DNA of 35,952 nucleotides from Neomegalonema sp. (GTDB lineage: Bacteria > Pseudomonadota > Alphaproteobacteria > Rhodobacterales > Rhodobacteraceae). The stretch lies in the NCBI GenBank assembly GCA_022760355.1, contig JALEGB010000092.1, positions 1-35,952 of the forward strand, written 5' to 3'. Below the pieces are notes generated by a model, which searched no databases, was not told where the DNA came from, and saw only the letters and a program-made list of their open reading frames with translations. Each line of letters starts with the position of its first letter. Position 1 is the first letter of the stretch. Below, piece by piece: positions 1 through 7,711 of this stretch. The translations under genes were made by a program, and so were the position numbers.

Positions 1-58
1 AGAGCTTTCGCCGATCAAGTTGGATCGGCTCAAGGCTCTAACTCTTTGTTTTGTCGCG
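1..58 (+). repeat. Hairpin with conserved tail, copy A (possible terminator)
   Basis: An imperfect hairpin: AGAGC (1-5) pairs with GCTCT (35-39), and CCGATC (11-16) pairs with GATCGG (23-28). It is followed by a T-rich tail at 40-58. The segment 35-58 matches, at 21 of 24 positions, the tail of the hairpin after pheT on the other strand (962-985). This suggests a shared repeat family rather than an isolated terminator. It may still terminate a plus-strand gene lying to the left of the window. Confidence 0.55.
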
Positions 59-100
59 TGCTGCTCCCGCCAACCGGTATCCACTTGGTCGGCGCACGCT

Positions 101-760
101 CTAGCGGCGGGAGAGTGTGCAGCACCCCTCGAACATCGTGCGTTGGCCGGGCTTGGTCGAAAACAGCATCGTCGCGCGCCAGCCAAAGTCACGATCCGAC
201 ATGCCGTCGGAGCACCAGCCGGCGGACACTGTCAGCTCAGCGCTGGAGGCTGGGGCTTTGAGCATGAACGCGGCCGGGTAACCGCTCCGCGCGGCGGCGA
301 CGACGACTTTCGAGATCCGGTAGGAGCCTTTGAAATCCTGCCCCAGCGCCTCGAACTTCGCGCGTTTGCGGCTGGTCAGCGTCAGGGTCCAAAACGGCTC
401 CGTGCCGCCGCAGACCAAGCCGACCGGCAGCGTGCTTGGCTTGATCAACGCGGGCGCCGCGGGGCGCAGAAAGCGCGCGGCGACAAATGCGTTCCCCTCT
501 TGGAAGATGATCTCAGCCCATTTCGTCGAGCCGATGGTGACGGTTCGGATCACCTCGATCGGGCCTTCGCCTTGTTTGAGCGCGCCAAGCTTGTCAGAGC
601 CGGCATCGGGGCGGGCGCGAATGCTAAGCGTGTCGTTCGGCGGAAGTTTGCCAACATGATAGTAGCTTGGCGAGACGTAGCGATCGCGGCTTTGTGCTGT
701 CGCGACAGCGCCGCAGGCGATCAAACAGCCGACGAGTGCGGCTACAAGCGAGACTCTCAT
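101..760 (-). CDS. Secreted or lipoprotein SH3-domain / COG3650-type protein
   Basis: A 219-residue exported protein of unknown function. The start at 760 is preferred over the in-frame ATG at 790, because a strong SD (GGGAGGGAG) lies six bases before it. The N-terminus is a signal sequence (about residues 1-24). It contains LIAC, which could act as a lipobox, so it may be a lipoprotein. Residues 25-100 look like a bacterial SH3 domain (the SIRARPDAGSDKLGALKQGE region). The C-terminal half carries the CGGTEPFW motif, and the end reads MFEGCC; both resemble the COG3650 family of uncharacterised periplasmic proteins. Cysteines at the start and end of this half could form disulfides. It lies downstream of pheT on the same strand, but 257 bp and a hairpin separate them, so it is probably its own unit. 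The role is unknown; a cell-envelope location is the safest inference. Confidence 0.8.
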   Translation of the reverse strand: MRVSLVAALVGCLIACGAVATAQSRDRYVSPSYYHVGKLPPNDTLSIRARPDAGSDKLGALKQGEGPIEVIRTVTIGSTKWAEIIFQEGNAFVAARFLRPAAPALIKPSTLPVGLVCGGTEPFWTLTLTSRKRAKFEALGQDFKGSYRISKVVVAAARSGYPAAFMLKAPASSAELTVSAGWCSDGMSDRDFGWRATMLFSTKPGQRTMFEGCCTLSRR

Positions 761-961
761 TCTCAACTCCCTCCCAAAAAGCCGGATCATCCGTCGCGAA
801 CAGGTCGCGTGGATCGCCGGGCGCTATGCGGAGGGAGGCTGCGTCGAAAGTCGGACAGATTTGAGGCGCGATCGGCGAAGCGGGGCGGCGCCGCGCCCTG
901 CTTCACATCCTACGCCTGGAGCGATTTGAAGTTGGATGGACCCATCTAACGGCTCGCAAAT

Positions 962-1020
962 CGCGACCAAACAGAGACTTAGAGCTTGTTGATGGTTCCG
1001 TGAAACATCAACAAGCTCTA
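962..1020 (-). terminator. pheT terminator hairpin; hairpin-plus-tail repeat, copy B
   Basis: A perfect 15-bp inverted repeat: the arms are 980-994 and 1006-1020, with an 11-nt loop. Read on the minus strand, the first three bases of the stem are the TAG stop codon of pheT. A moderately T-rich tail follows (GCTCTAAGTCTCTGTTTGG), which continues as GTCGCG. This tail is shared with the hairpin at 1-58. It probably terminates pheT transcription. Confidence 0.7.
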
Positions 1021-3504
1021 GCTCCGGAGCTCCGCATCAACCGCTTTTTTGACCGCCTCAACGACCTTCGTTGAAACTGCCTCGATATCTTCGTCAGTCA
1101 GCGTTGCCTGTGTCGGCTGCAAGGTGACCGAAATCGCGACCGATTTCTTACCGTCGCCCAATTGCGCTGCGGCCTTTGGGCCCTCGAAGACGTCAAAAAC
1201 CGAAGCCGACGTGATCAGCTTTTTCTCGGCCGATTTGGCTGCGCGGAGGATGGCCGCAGCTTCGATCTTCGCATCGACGACAAACGCGAAATCCCGCTCA
1301 ACCGACTGCAGATCGTGCAGCGTGAGAGCGGCGCGCGCCTTCGACTTCGCCTTGGAGGCCGGCGCAGCTTCGAGATAGACAACAGCAGCGACGGCGGGCC
1401 CCTTAACATCCATCAGTTTCAGAGTTTTTGGGTGCAGTTCGCCAAATTCAGCCAGCACATTCTTTGGACCCAGCTTCAGGCGCGCGGAGCGGCCTGGGTG
1501 CATCCAAGGGCTTGTCTCCCGGTCGATCATCAGCTTTTCAACCGGCGCGCCGATCGCCGCAAGGGCGGCTTCAGCGTCCGCTTTCGCGTCATACAGATCA
1601 ACCGAACGGCGGGCGCCCGACCAGTCCCGCGGCGCGACGGCGCCGACGCGGATCGAGGTTGCGACCTCGCGCTGCTCGCCGGGCTCGGGGCCGAAAAACT
1701 CGGGGCCAACCTCAAACAGCGCCACATCTCCGAAACCACGCGCCTGATTGCGCGCCGCCGCGGCGAGAAGGCCTGGCAGCAGTGACGGGCGCATGTCCGA
1801 TTTGTCCGCGGCGATCGGGTTCTCCAGCCGCAATGCCGCATCGCCGCCGAACGCCGCCGCTTCCGCGTCGGAGATAAAGCTGTAGCTGACGCATTCATTC
1901 AGCCCGAGCGCAGCCATCGTCCGACGCGCCCGCTCGGCGCGGCGACGCAGCGGCGAGATTGCCGCCTCGGCCACGCCGGGTTCGCGCGCAAGCGGTTGAG
2001 CCGCGAGCTTGGTGAGAGACGCGACGCGGGCGATTTCCTCCACCAGATCCGCTTCGCCATGCACATCCGGGCGCCATGGCGGTACGGTGACGTTCCACTG
2101 TTTCACCTTAGGATTGCCGACGGTGAAGCCCAACGCTTCGAGAATTGCGGCCTGGCGATCTCTGTCGATTTCCATGCCGACCAGCGCGCCGACCCGTTCC
2201 GGGCGCAGTTTGAACTTTCGATCGACGCCATTGCGGCCGGATTTCGCAACTTTGCCGGCGACGACGCGTTCGGAGGGCTCGCCGCCGCAATTCTCAAGAA
2301 TGAATTTGGTTGCGAGTTCGACCCCGCTTTCGGTGAACTCCGGATCAACGCCGCGTTCGAAGCGATAGCGGGCGTCGGAGACGATATTCAGCTTCCGGCC
2401 GGTTGCGGCGGTGCGGATCGGGTCGAAATAGGCGGATTCGATGAACACGTCGGTGGTGGTTTCGTCGCAACCGGTGGCGAGGCCGCCCATCACGCCGGCG
2501 ATGGCGACGACCCGGCGTCCGCCTTTGTCGCAGATCACCGTCATGGTTTCATCAAGCGCATAGGTTTTACCGTCCAGCGCTTCGAGGGTTTCGCCCGACT
2601 TGGCGAAGCGGACTTTGATGTTGCCGTCGAGCTTGTTGGCGTCAAACACATGCAAAGGCCGGGCGCGATCGAAGGCGACATAGTTCGTCACATCAACCAG
2701 CGCGTTGATCACATTAAGGCCTGAGGCCTTCATCCGTTGGCCCATCCAATCTGGGCTCGGGCCATTTTTGACGTTGCGGATCAGCCGACCGGCGAAGTGC
2801 GGGCAGGCTGGCGCGGAATTCTCATCTTCTTTGCGGACAGCGGGATCGAGGGCTACTTGGACCGGGCAAGGGAATTGGCCGGCATGCGGGGCCACGGCGA
2901 TTGGCTTCAACTTGCCCATCTCCGGCTCAAACAGCGCCCGCGCCGCCAGATCGCGCGCAACGCCAACGACGCCGCAGGCGTCGGGCCGGTTCGGGGTGAT
3001 CGCGATTTCGATCACCGGATCGTCGAGGCCGGCATAGTCGACATAGCGAGCGCCCAGCGGGGCGTCCTCGGGCAGGTCAAGGATGCCCTCATGATCATCC
3101 GACACGGTCAATTCGCTGGCGGAGCAGAGCATGCCCATCGATTTTTCGCCGCGAATCTCGCCTTCTTTCAACGTGATGTCCAATCCGGGCACGTAATCTC
3201 CCGGCCGCCCGAGAACGCCGACCAGGCCGGTGCGCGCATTGGGCGCGCCGCAGACCACCTGGATGGTTTCCGATTTGCTCTCAGGGCCGTTTGGCCAATG
3301 CTCAACACGGCACACGCGCAGCTTATCCGCGTTGGGATGCTGCTTCGCCTCGACGATTTTGCAGATTCGAAAGCTGGCCAGCGCATCGCCGAGATTTTCG
3401 ACGCCCTCAACCTCAAGGCCGAGATCGGTGAGCGCGGCCAGGATCGCGTCCAGCGACGCGTTCGTGTCGAGATGGTCTTTGAGCCAGGAGAGAGTAAATT
3501 TCAT
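1018..3504 (-). CDS. pheT: Phenylalanine-tRNA ligase, beta subunit
   Basis: The beta chain of the alpha2-beta2 cytoplasmic enzyme that charges tRNA-Phe. The 828-residue length is normal for bacterial PheT. The N-terminus MKFTLSWLKDHL is typical. Residues about 40-155 form the EMAP/OB-fold tRNA-binding domain (HPNADKLRVC). The B3/B4 editing region follows (RPDACGVVGVARDLA and the central HVFDANKLDG region), then B5, and the last 95 or so residues form the ferredoxin-fold anticodon-binding domain (LQSVERDFAFVVD). The start has only a weak SD (AGG five bases upstream) but matches the family. The alpha-subunit gene pheS, often directly upstream, is not in the window; the gene upstream on this strand is a MORN protein. 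The stop codon lies inside the terminator stem. Confidence 0.97.
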   Translation of the reverse strand: MKFTLSWLKDHLDTNASLDAILAALTDLGLEVEGVENLGDALASFRICKIVEAKQHPNADKLRVCRVEHWPNGPESKSETIQVVCGAPNARTGLVGVLGRPGDYVPGLDITLKEGEIRGEKSMGMLCSASELTVSDDHEGILDLPEDAPLGARYVDYAGLDDPVIEIAITPNRPDACGVVGVARDLAARALFEPEMGKLKPIAVAPHAGQFPCPVQVALDPAVRKEDENSAPACPHFAGRLIRNVKNGPSPDWMGQRMKASGLNVINALVDVTNYVAFDRARPLHVFDANKLDGNIKVRFAKSGETLEALDGKTYALDETMTVICDKGGRRVVAIAGVMGGLATGCDETTTDVFIESAYFDPIRTAATGRKLNIVSDARYRFERGVDPEFTESGVELATKFILENCGGEPSERVVAGKVAKSGRNGVDRKFKLRPERVGALVGMEIDRDRQAAILEALGFTVGNPKVKQWNVTVPPWRPDVHGEADLVEEIARVASLTKLAAQPLAREPGVAEAAISPLRRRAERARRTMAALGLNECVSYSFISDAEAAAFGGDAALRLENPIAADKSDMRPSLLPGLLAAAARNQARGFGDVALFEVGPEFFGPEPGEQREVATSIRVGAVAPRDWSGARRSVDLYDAKADAEAALAAIGAPVEKLMIDRETSPWMHPGRSARLKLGPKNVLAEFGELHPKTLKLMDVKGPAVAAVVYLEAAPASKAKSKARAALTLHDLQSVERDFAFVVDAKIEAAAILRAAKSAEKKLITSASVFDVFEGPKAAAQLGDGKKSVAISVTLQPTQATLTDEDIEAVSTKVVEAVKKAVDAELRS

Positions 3505-3665
3505 GCGCCTATCGCTTATCTATCGCGCCGCTTGAGCGGTGTTCGTCGACGGGTCGGATACCCGATACCGTCGCCCGGTCCAAGAGGCGCCGGCGCGTTC
3601 GGCGGCGCTTTCATCGATTCTCCGCGTCAAACGGCGACGCGCGGCCCGCTGAGGCCGGCCCGCCC

Positions 3666-4625
3666 CTATCGCGCGCAGCTCGCTTTCTTCACCAGGACGG
3701 CGTAAGTCGCGTCTGCTTGCGTCAGGCAGCCTTTCGCCCATACGCCGGAGATGGTTCGCCCCTTGCGCGTCCGGTAGACGCCGGCGCCTTCGGGCAGGCC
3801 GCGGCTCCAGGCGCCGTCATAGCTGGCGCCGGACTTAAAACTGTACACGCCTTTGCCGTCGCGTGCGTCGAAGACGAAATCGCCCTCATAGCGATCGCCG
3901 TTTTTATAGGTCTCGACGCCTTTGCCATCCCGAAAGCCGCCCTTCCACCCGCCTTGATAGGTAAGCCCTTTCGGGGTCGTGAGCCGCCCCTGGCCTTCAT
4001 AGAGGTCAAAACGCCATTCGCCCGTGTAGCGCACGCCGCTATTTTTGACCTCCTCGCCGACGCCATGGCGTTGACCGCGGAGCCAGTGGCCAACATAGCG
4101 CCGTTTCTTCGGGCCGATCATGACGCCGCGCCCGGAGGGTTCGCCGTCCTTCATCCCGCCCTCATAGCGCACTTCGGCGCGCCGCCCTTCCAGGCGGAAA
4201 CGGCGCACCAGCACGCCCTCGCCCTCGGGCTTTCCCTTCACGCAGGCGCCGCTCCAGGTAATCGTCTCTTTCGGGCGCGGGTCCAGCCGGCTTAACACAC
4301 AGTCCGACCGCCCTTTGATCGCCGCCTCCGCCGGCGCGGGAGCGGCGAGCTTGGCGACCAAGCTCGGATCAACCTCGCCGTCGACGCGAAGTCCCCAGTC
4401 ATTTTGATAACGGCGCACGGCCCGCTTGGTCGCAGGGCCAAGCACGCCATCGGGCGCTCCGATCGAATAGCCGAGCTTCAGCAGGCGCGTCTGCACGCGC
4501 AGCACGTCAGTTTCGCTTTGGGCGGCGGCGCTGTCCGCCCCTGCTGCGAGCATGACTGCAGAAAGGCAGATCTGCGCGGCGCGGGCGGCGCAATGGAGCG
4601 GGGCGATGCTGACGGGGTTCGGCAT
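3666..4625 (-). CDS. Secreted peptidoglycan-binding and MORN-repeat protein
   Basis: A 319-residue protein of unknown role. The start at 4625 has a good SD (AAAGGAG, five bases before ATG). Residues 1-36 form a signal peptide ending around AAAQS. Residues about 38-95 are a PG_binding_1-type domain (VLRVQTRLLKLGYSIGAPDG, then TKRAVRRYQNDWGL). From about residue 120 to 300 there is a run of MORN-like repeats, each with a Y-x-G-x-W/F core and a GxG turn (YEGGMKDGEPSGRG, YTGEWRFDLYEGQG, YQGGWKGGFRDGKG, YEGDFVFDARDGKG, YDGAWSRGLPEGAG). Cysteines around residues 108 and 127 and near the C-terminus (CLTQ, SCAR) could form disulfides. The architecture suggests a periplasmic scaffold tied to the cell wall; this is inference. 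It is transcribed divergently from the photolyase and lies upstream of pheT. Confidence 0.85.
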   Translation of the reverse strand: MPNPVSIAPLHCAARAAQICLSAVMLAAGADSAAAQSETDVLRVQTRLLKLGYSIGAPDGVLGPATKRAVRRYQNDWGLRVDGEVDPSLVAKLAAPAPAEAAIKGRSDCVLSRLDPRPKETITWSGACVKGKPEGEGVLVRRFRLEGRRAEVRYEGGMKDGEPSGRGVMIGPKKRRYVGHWLRGQRHGVGEEVKNSGVRYTGEWRFDLYEGQGRLTTPKGLTYQGGWKGGFRDGKGVETYKNGDRYEGDFVFDARDGKGVYSFKSGASYDGAWSRGLPEGAGVYRTRKGRTISGVWAKGCLTQADATYAVLVKKASCAR

Positions 4626-4764
4626 ATCGGCTCCTTTCCAAGAGGGACTGTGGGCTAGCGGAATTAGGGTTAATGAGACAGGCGCCCTCCGTTTTCAATG
4701 CTGTGCGGATGGCGCGTCGTTGCCCGCCGGCAACAGGAAGCGCTCTTCCCAAGGTTGGGTGAGG

Positions 4765-4794
4765 TGATCCGGCGCAAGCTGCGCTGCGTAACTC
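4765..4794 (+). promoter_or_regulatory. Putative ECF sigma (RpoE/ChrR-type) promoter of the photolyase gene
   Basis: TGATCC (4765-4770), an 18-bp spacer and TAACTC (4789-4794). From memory, alphaproteobacterial RpoE-ChrR promoters have TGATCC about 18 bp upstream of a TA-starting -10 element, and photolyase genes are regulon members. Transcription would start near 4800, giving a leader of about 30 nt that contains the SD at 4816-4820 and the ATG at 4831. No other intergenic TGATCC with a correctly spaced TA element was found in the window. Confidence 0.6.
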
Positions 4795-4830
4795 ATGGAC
4801 AGGGATTGGTTCAGCAGGAGCTTCGTCGCA

Positions 4831-6318
4831 ATGAGCGATGGAAATGCCGGCGATTCGGCGCGTAACGGGGGGGTGCTGCTATGGTTTCGGCGCGATTTGC
4901 GGTTGGCGGATTTGCCGGCTCTGTCGGAGGGGCTGGCGCAGGGCGGGCCAATTTGGCCCGTCTATATCTGGGATGATGTCGCGGCGTCGGAAACTGGGGC
5001 GGCGTCGCGTTGGCGGTTGGAGCAATCTCTGCGGGCTTTGGCGGCGGACATTGCTGCGCGCGGCGGCCGATTGATTGTCCGGCGCGGCGACGCCTTGGCG
5101 CAATTGCGCGCGCTCATCAATGAAACCGGGGCCTCAACCGTATGTTGGACGCGCCTATACACGCCGCAAGCAATTGCGCGCGACAAACAGGTCAAGGCTG
5201 CGCTGGCGTCTGATGGCGTTAAAGCGCTCAGCCACCCTGGCGCATCATTGATCGAACCCTGGGAGGTCGCGACAAAGTCCGGCGGACCATTTCGGGTGTT
5301 CAGCCCGTTTTGGCGCGCGCTGCAGCGTCAGTTTCGGCCGGATACCGGCGCCCGGGCGCCCTCAGCTTGGCCCGCGGGGACCGCGGCTCCCGAAAGTTTG
5401 CGCGTTGAAGAGCTGGGTTTGGCGAAAGACATGCGCCGCGGCGCAGCTATTGTCGTCCGTTTCAACGACGCTGGCGAAGCGGCGGCGGCGGCGCAGCTCG
5501 AGCAGTTTATTGGCGAGCGCCTCCGGGGCTACGCTGTTCAGCGGAACCGGCTGGATCACAACGGAACGTCGGGTCTCAGCCCTGCTCTGACCTTGGGGGA
5601 GATCTCGCCGCACCGCATTTGGCGCGCAGCGCAGGCGGCGATGGCGGCTGATCCGGAGCTCGAGAAGGATGGGGCGCATTTTCTAAGCGAGGTTGGATGG
5701 CGCGATTTCGCTTGGCATTTGGGGTATCATTCGCCGGAGCTGTTTGATCGCAATTGGCGCCCGGAGTGGGACGCCTTTCCCTGGCGCGATGACAATGAAG
5801 AAGCGGAGCGTTGGCGGCGTGGTTTGACCGGCGAGCCTTTGGTCGATGCGGCGATGCGCGAGCTATATGTAACGGGGCGGATGCACAACCGCGCCCGCAT
5901 GCTCGTGGCGAGCTACCTGACCAAGCATCTGATGACGGATTGGCGGGTCGGCGCGGCGTGGTTCCGCGAATGTCTGGTGGACTATGATCCCGCCTCCAAC
6001 GCGATGGGATGGCAGTGGACGGCGGGCTCTGGACCGGATGCGGCGCCGTTCTTTCGGATTTTCAATCCACGCGGGCAGGCCGAAAAATTTGATCCGCAGG
6101 GGCGCTATCTTCAACGATGGCTGCCTGAGCGCGCAGCAGACGATCTGCTATTGGCGGCTGCCGACCAGGCGGCTTCGCCCGGGCGCATGTTCTTCGAGGC
6201 TTGCCCCCGCTTCTGGGGGCTTGCGGCAGGAAAAAAACGTCCAAATCCAATAATTGACCTTTCTGCGGGTCGCCAGCGGGCGATGGCGGCCTATCATCAA
6301 CTAAAGCAAGCTGAGTGA
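4831..6318 (+). CDS. phrB: Deoxyribodipyrimidine photolyase
   Basis: A light-driven repair enzyme that splits cyclobutane pyrimidine dimers using FAD and an antenna chromophore. The product has 495 residues. The start at 4831 is chosen because AGGAG lies ten bases before it, whereas the ATG at 4795 has no SD and abuts a predicted -10 element. The N-terminal Rossmann antenna domain begins WFRRDLRLAD. The C-terminal FAD domain shows the diagnostic run GTSGLSPALTLGEISP, WRDFAWHLGYHSPEL, TGRMHNRARMLVASYL, then WQWTAGSGPDAAPFFRIFNP. These match class I CPD photolyases; a (6-4) photolyase or cryptochrome is less likely. Downstream genes on the same strand form the FAD oxidoreductase/DUF1365/methyltransferase group, a linkage often seen with photolyases. 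Light or singlet-oxygen control through an ECF sigma factor is inferred from the upstream promoter. Confidence 0.96.
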   Translation: MSDGNAGDSARNGGVLLWFRRDLRLADLPALSEGLAQGGPIWPVYIWDDVAASETGAASRWRLEQSLRALAADIAARGGRLIVRRGDALAQLRALINETGASTVCWTRLYTPQAIARDKQVKAALASDGVKALSHPGASLIEPWEVATKSGGPFRVFSPFWRALQRQFRPDTGARAPSAWPAGTAAPESLRVEELGLAKDMRRGAAIVVRFNDAGEAAAAAQLEQFIGERLRGYAVQRNRLDHNGTSGLSPALTLGEISPHRIWRAAQAAMAADPELEKDGAHFLSEVGWRDFAWHLGYHSPELFDRNWRPEWDAFPWRDDNEEAERWRRGLTGEPLVDAAMRELYVTGRMHNRARMLVASYLTKHLMTDWRVGAAWFRECLVDYDPASNAMGWQWTAGSGPDAAPFFRIFNPRGQAEKFDPQGRYLQRWLPERAADDLLLAAADQAASPGRMFFEACPRFWGLAAGKKRPNPIIDLSAGRQRAMAAYHQLKQAE

Positions 6319-6388
6319 TAAGCCTATCTAATTCTTGATCTGTATGGATTTGGATTGGGCGACATTTGTCTAAAGAGGGATGTGCGTT

Positions 6389-7702
6389 TTGAAAATTGCC
6401 GTGATTGGATCAGGTGTGTCTGGGCTTGGCTCCGCTCTCGCTTTGAGTGAGGTGGGGGATGTTTTTCTGTTTGAAAAAGATGATCGATTTGGGGGGCATG
6501 CAAATACAGCCCAGATCGATTACGATGGTCATCCGATGTCTGTGGACACCGGATTTATTGTTTTCAATAGCAAAAACTATCCAAATCTTTGCGCGTTGTT
6601 CGAAGATTTGAATGTGGACAGCGCGCAATCCGATATGTCTTTCAGCATGTCGCTTGACCGTGGCCGGTTTGAATATGCGTGCGATTCGCTCAGCAAAATT
6701 TTCGCGCAGCGTTGGCGGGTGCTGGACCCGCGCACTGTGTTGGGGCTGCGGCAAGTGCTGCGATTCCACAAACAATCGCGCGTTGCGCTCGCGGCCGGAG
6801 AGCTGGATCACATCACGCTCGGCGCCTATCTCGATCAACATGGCTATAGCCAGTTTTTCCGCGACCGCTTTTTGTACCCGATGGGCGGCGCAATCTGGTC
6901 GACGCCGTCCGACAAAATCGGCGATTTTCCTGCTCGGTCATTTGTCCAGTTCTTCGTCAACCATGAGCTGCTGAACGGTCTGAATCCGGGCATCAAATGG
7001 CGCACCGTTTCCGGCGGTTCGCGCAACTATGTGCGGAAAATTGTCGAACGGCTCGGCTCACGCGCGCGATCTGGCGTTGGAGCGACTGAAGTCACGCGTC
7101 GGCCAGACGGGCGCGTGCGGGTCGCCTTCGCGGACGGCTCTGACGCGCTGTTTGATCAGGTGGTTCTGGCGACGCACTCAGACCAGGCGCTGTCTCTTCT
7201 GGGCGATGCGACAGACGAGGAGCGCGCCACGCTTAGCGATCTCCGATACTCCGACAACACGGCGATTTTGCACCGCGATCCGCGATTGATGCCGCGGCGG
7301 GAGCGTGTTTGGTCCAGCTGGAACTTCTCCGCGCTGCGCGGCGGCGGCGATCAGCCGGCTTCGGTCACCTACTGGATGAACAGGCTGCAGAACTTGCCAA
7401 AGGAGCGGCCGCTCTTCGTATCGCTCAATCCGCTGGAGGAGCCGGATCCGGAGCTTGAGTTTGCGCGCTATTCCTACGCCCATCCATTGTTCGACAGCGC
7501 CGCCTTCGCAGCACAGCAACGGATGGAATCGCTGCAGGGACGCGGCGGCGTCTGGTATGCTGGCGCGTACCATGGCTGGGGCTTCCACGAAGACGGGCTC
7601 AAAAGCGCGTTGCGCGTCGCCTATGCGCTCGGCGCGCGTCCGAGCTGGGCGCGGGATTATGGAAGCCCGATTGCGCCAGCGTCAGCGCTGGCTGCGGAGT
7701 AG
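6389..7702 (+). CDS. NAD(P)/FAD-dependent amine-oxidase-like oxidoreductase (COG2907)
   Basis: A flavoprotein of the amine-oxidase/desaturase superfamily, 437 residues from the preferred start. The N-terminal dinucleotide-binding motif is KIAVIGSGVSGLGSALALSE, followed by an FxKDDRFGGHANT segment that would contact FAD. The C-terminal FAD signature region is GGVWYAGAYHGWGFHEDGL. An ATG at 6380 directly abuts the only SD (AGAGGG, 6374-6379). TTG at 6389 is correctly spaced and gives MKIAVIGSG, the usual family start. It is followed at a nine-base gap by DUF1365 and then a cyclopropane-synthase-like methyltransferase, so a role in modifying membrane fatty acids is likely. Related sets in Rhodobacter are linked to singlet-oxygen stress and furan fatty acids (from memory). 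The exact reaction is unknown. The first 350 bp are only about 47% GC, lower than the rest. Confidence 0.88.
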   Translation: MKIAVIGSGVSGLGSALALSEVGDVFLFEKDDRFGGHANTAQIDYDGHPMSVDTGFIVFNSKNYPNLCALFEDLNVDSAQSDMSFSMSLDRGRFEYACDSLSKIFAQRWRVLDPRTVLGLRQVLRFHKQSRVALAAGELDHITLGAYLDQHGYSQFFRDRFLYPMGGAIWSTPSDKIGDFPARSFVQFFVNHELLNGLNPGIKWRTVSGGSRNYVRKIVERLGSRARSGVGATEVTRRPDGRVRVAFADGSDALFDQVVLATHSDQALSLLGDATDEERATLSDLRYSDNTAILHRDPRLMPRRERVWSSWNFSALRGGGDQPASVTYWMNRLQNLPKERPLFVSLNPLEEPDPELEFARYSYAHPLFDSAAFAAQQRMESLQGRGGVWYAGAYHGWGFHEDGLKSALRVAYALGARPSWARDYGSPIAPASALAAE

Positions 7703-7711
7703 GATTGCCTG

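Noticed and set aside
784-789. TGATCC on minus at the beginning of the SH3-domain gene
   Set aside because: The expected -10 position reads TGAGAA and lies in the SD/start region of the gene.
20-949. A 309-codon open frame on plus
   Set aside because: It is antisense to the gene at 101-760, which has a signal peptide, an SD and the CGGTEPFW motif; the plus frame has no protein-like features.
1996-3705. Long plus-strand frames opposite pheT
   Set aside because: They are reverse-strand shadows of a well-conserved tRNA synthetase gene.
6336-6365. TGATCT upstream of the flavoprotein gene as an ECF promoter
   Set aside because: One base off the -35 consensus and no -10 element at 17-19 bp.
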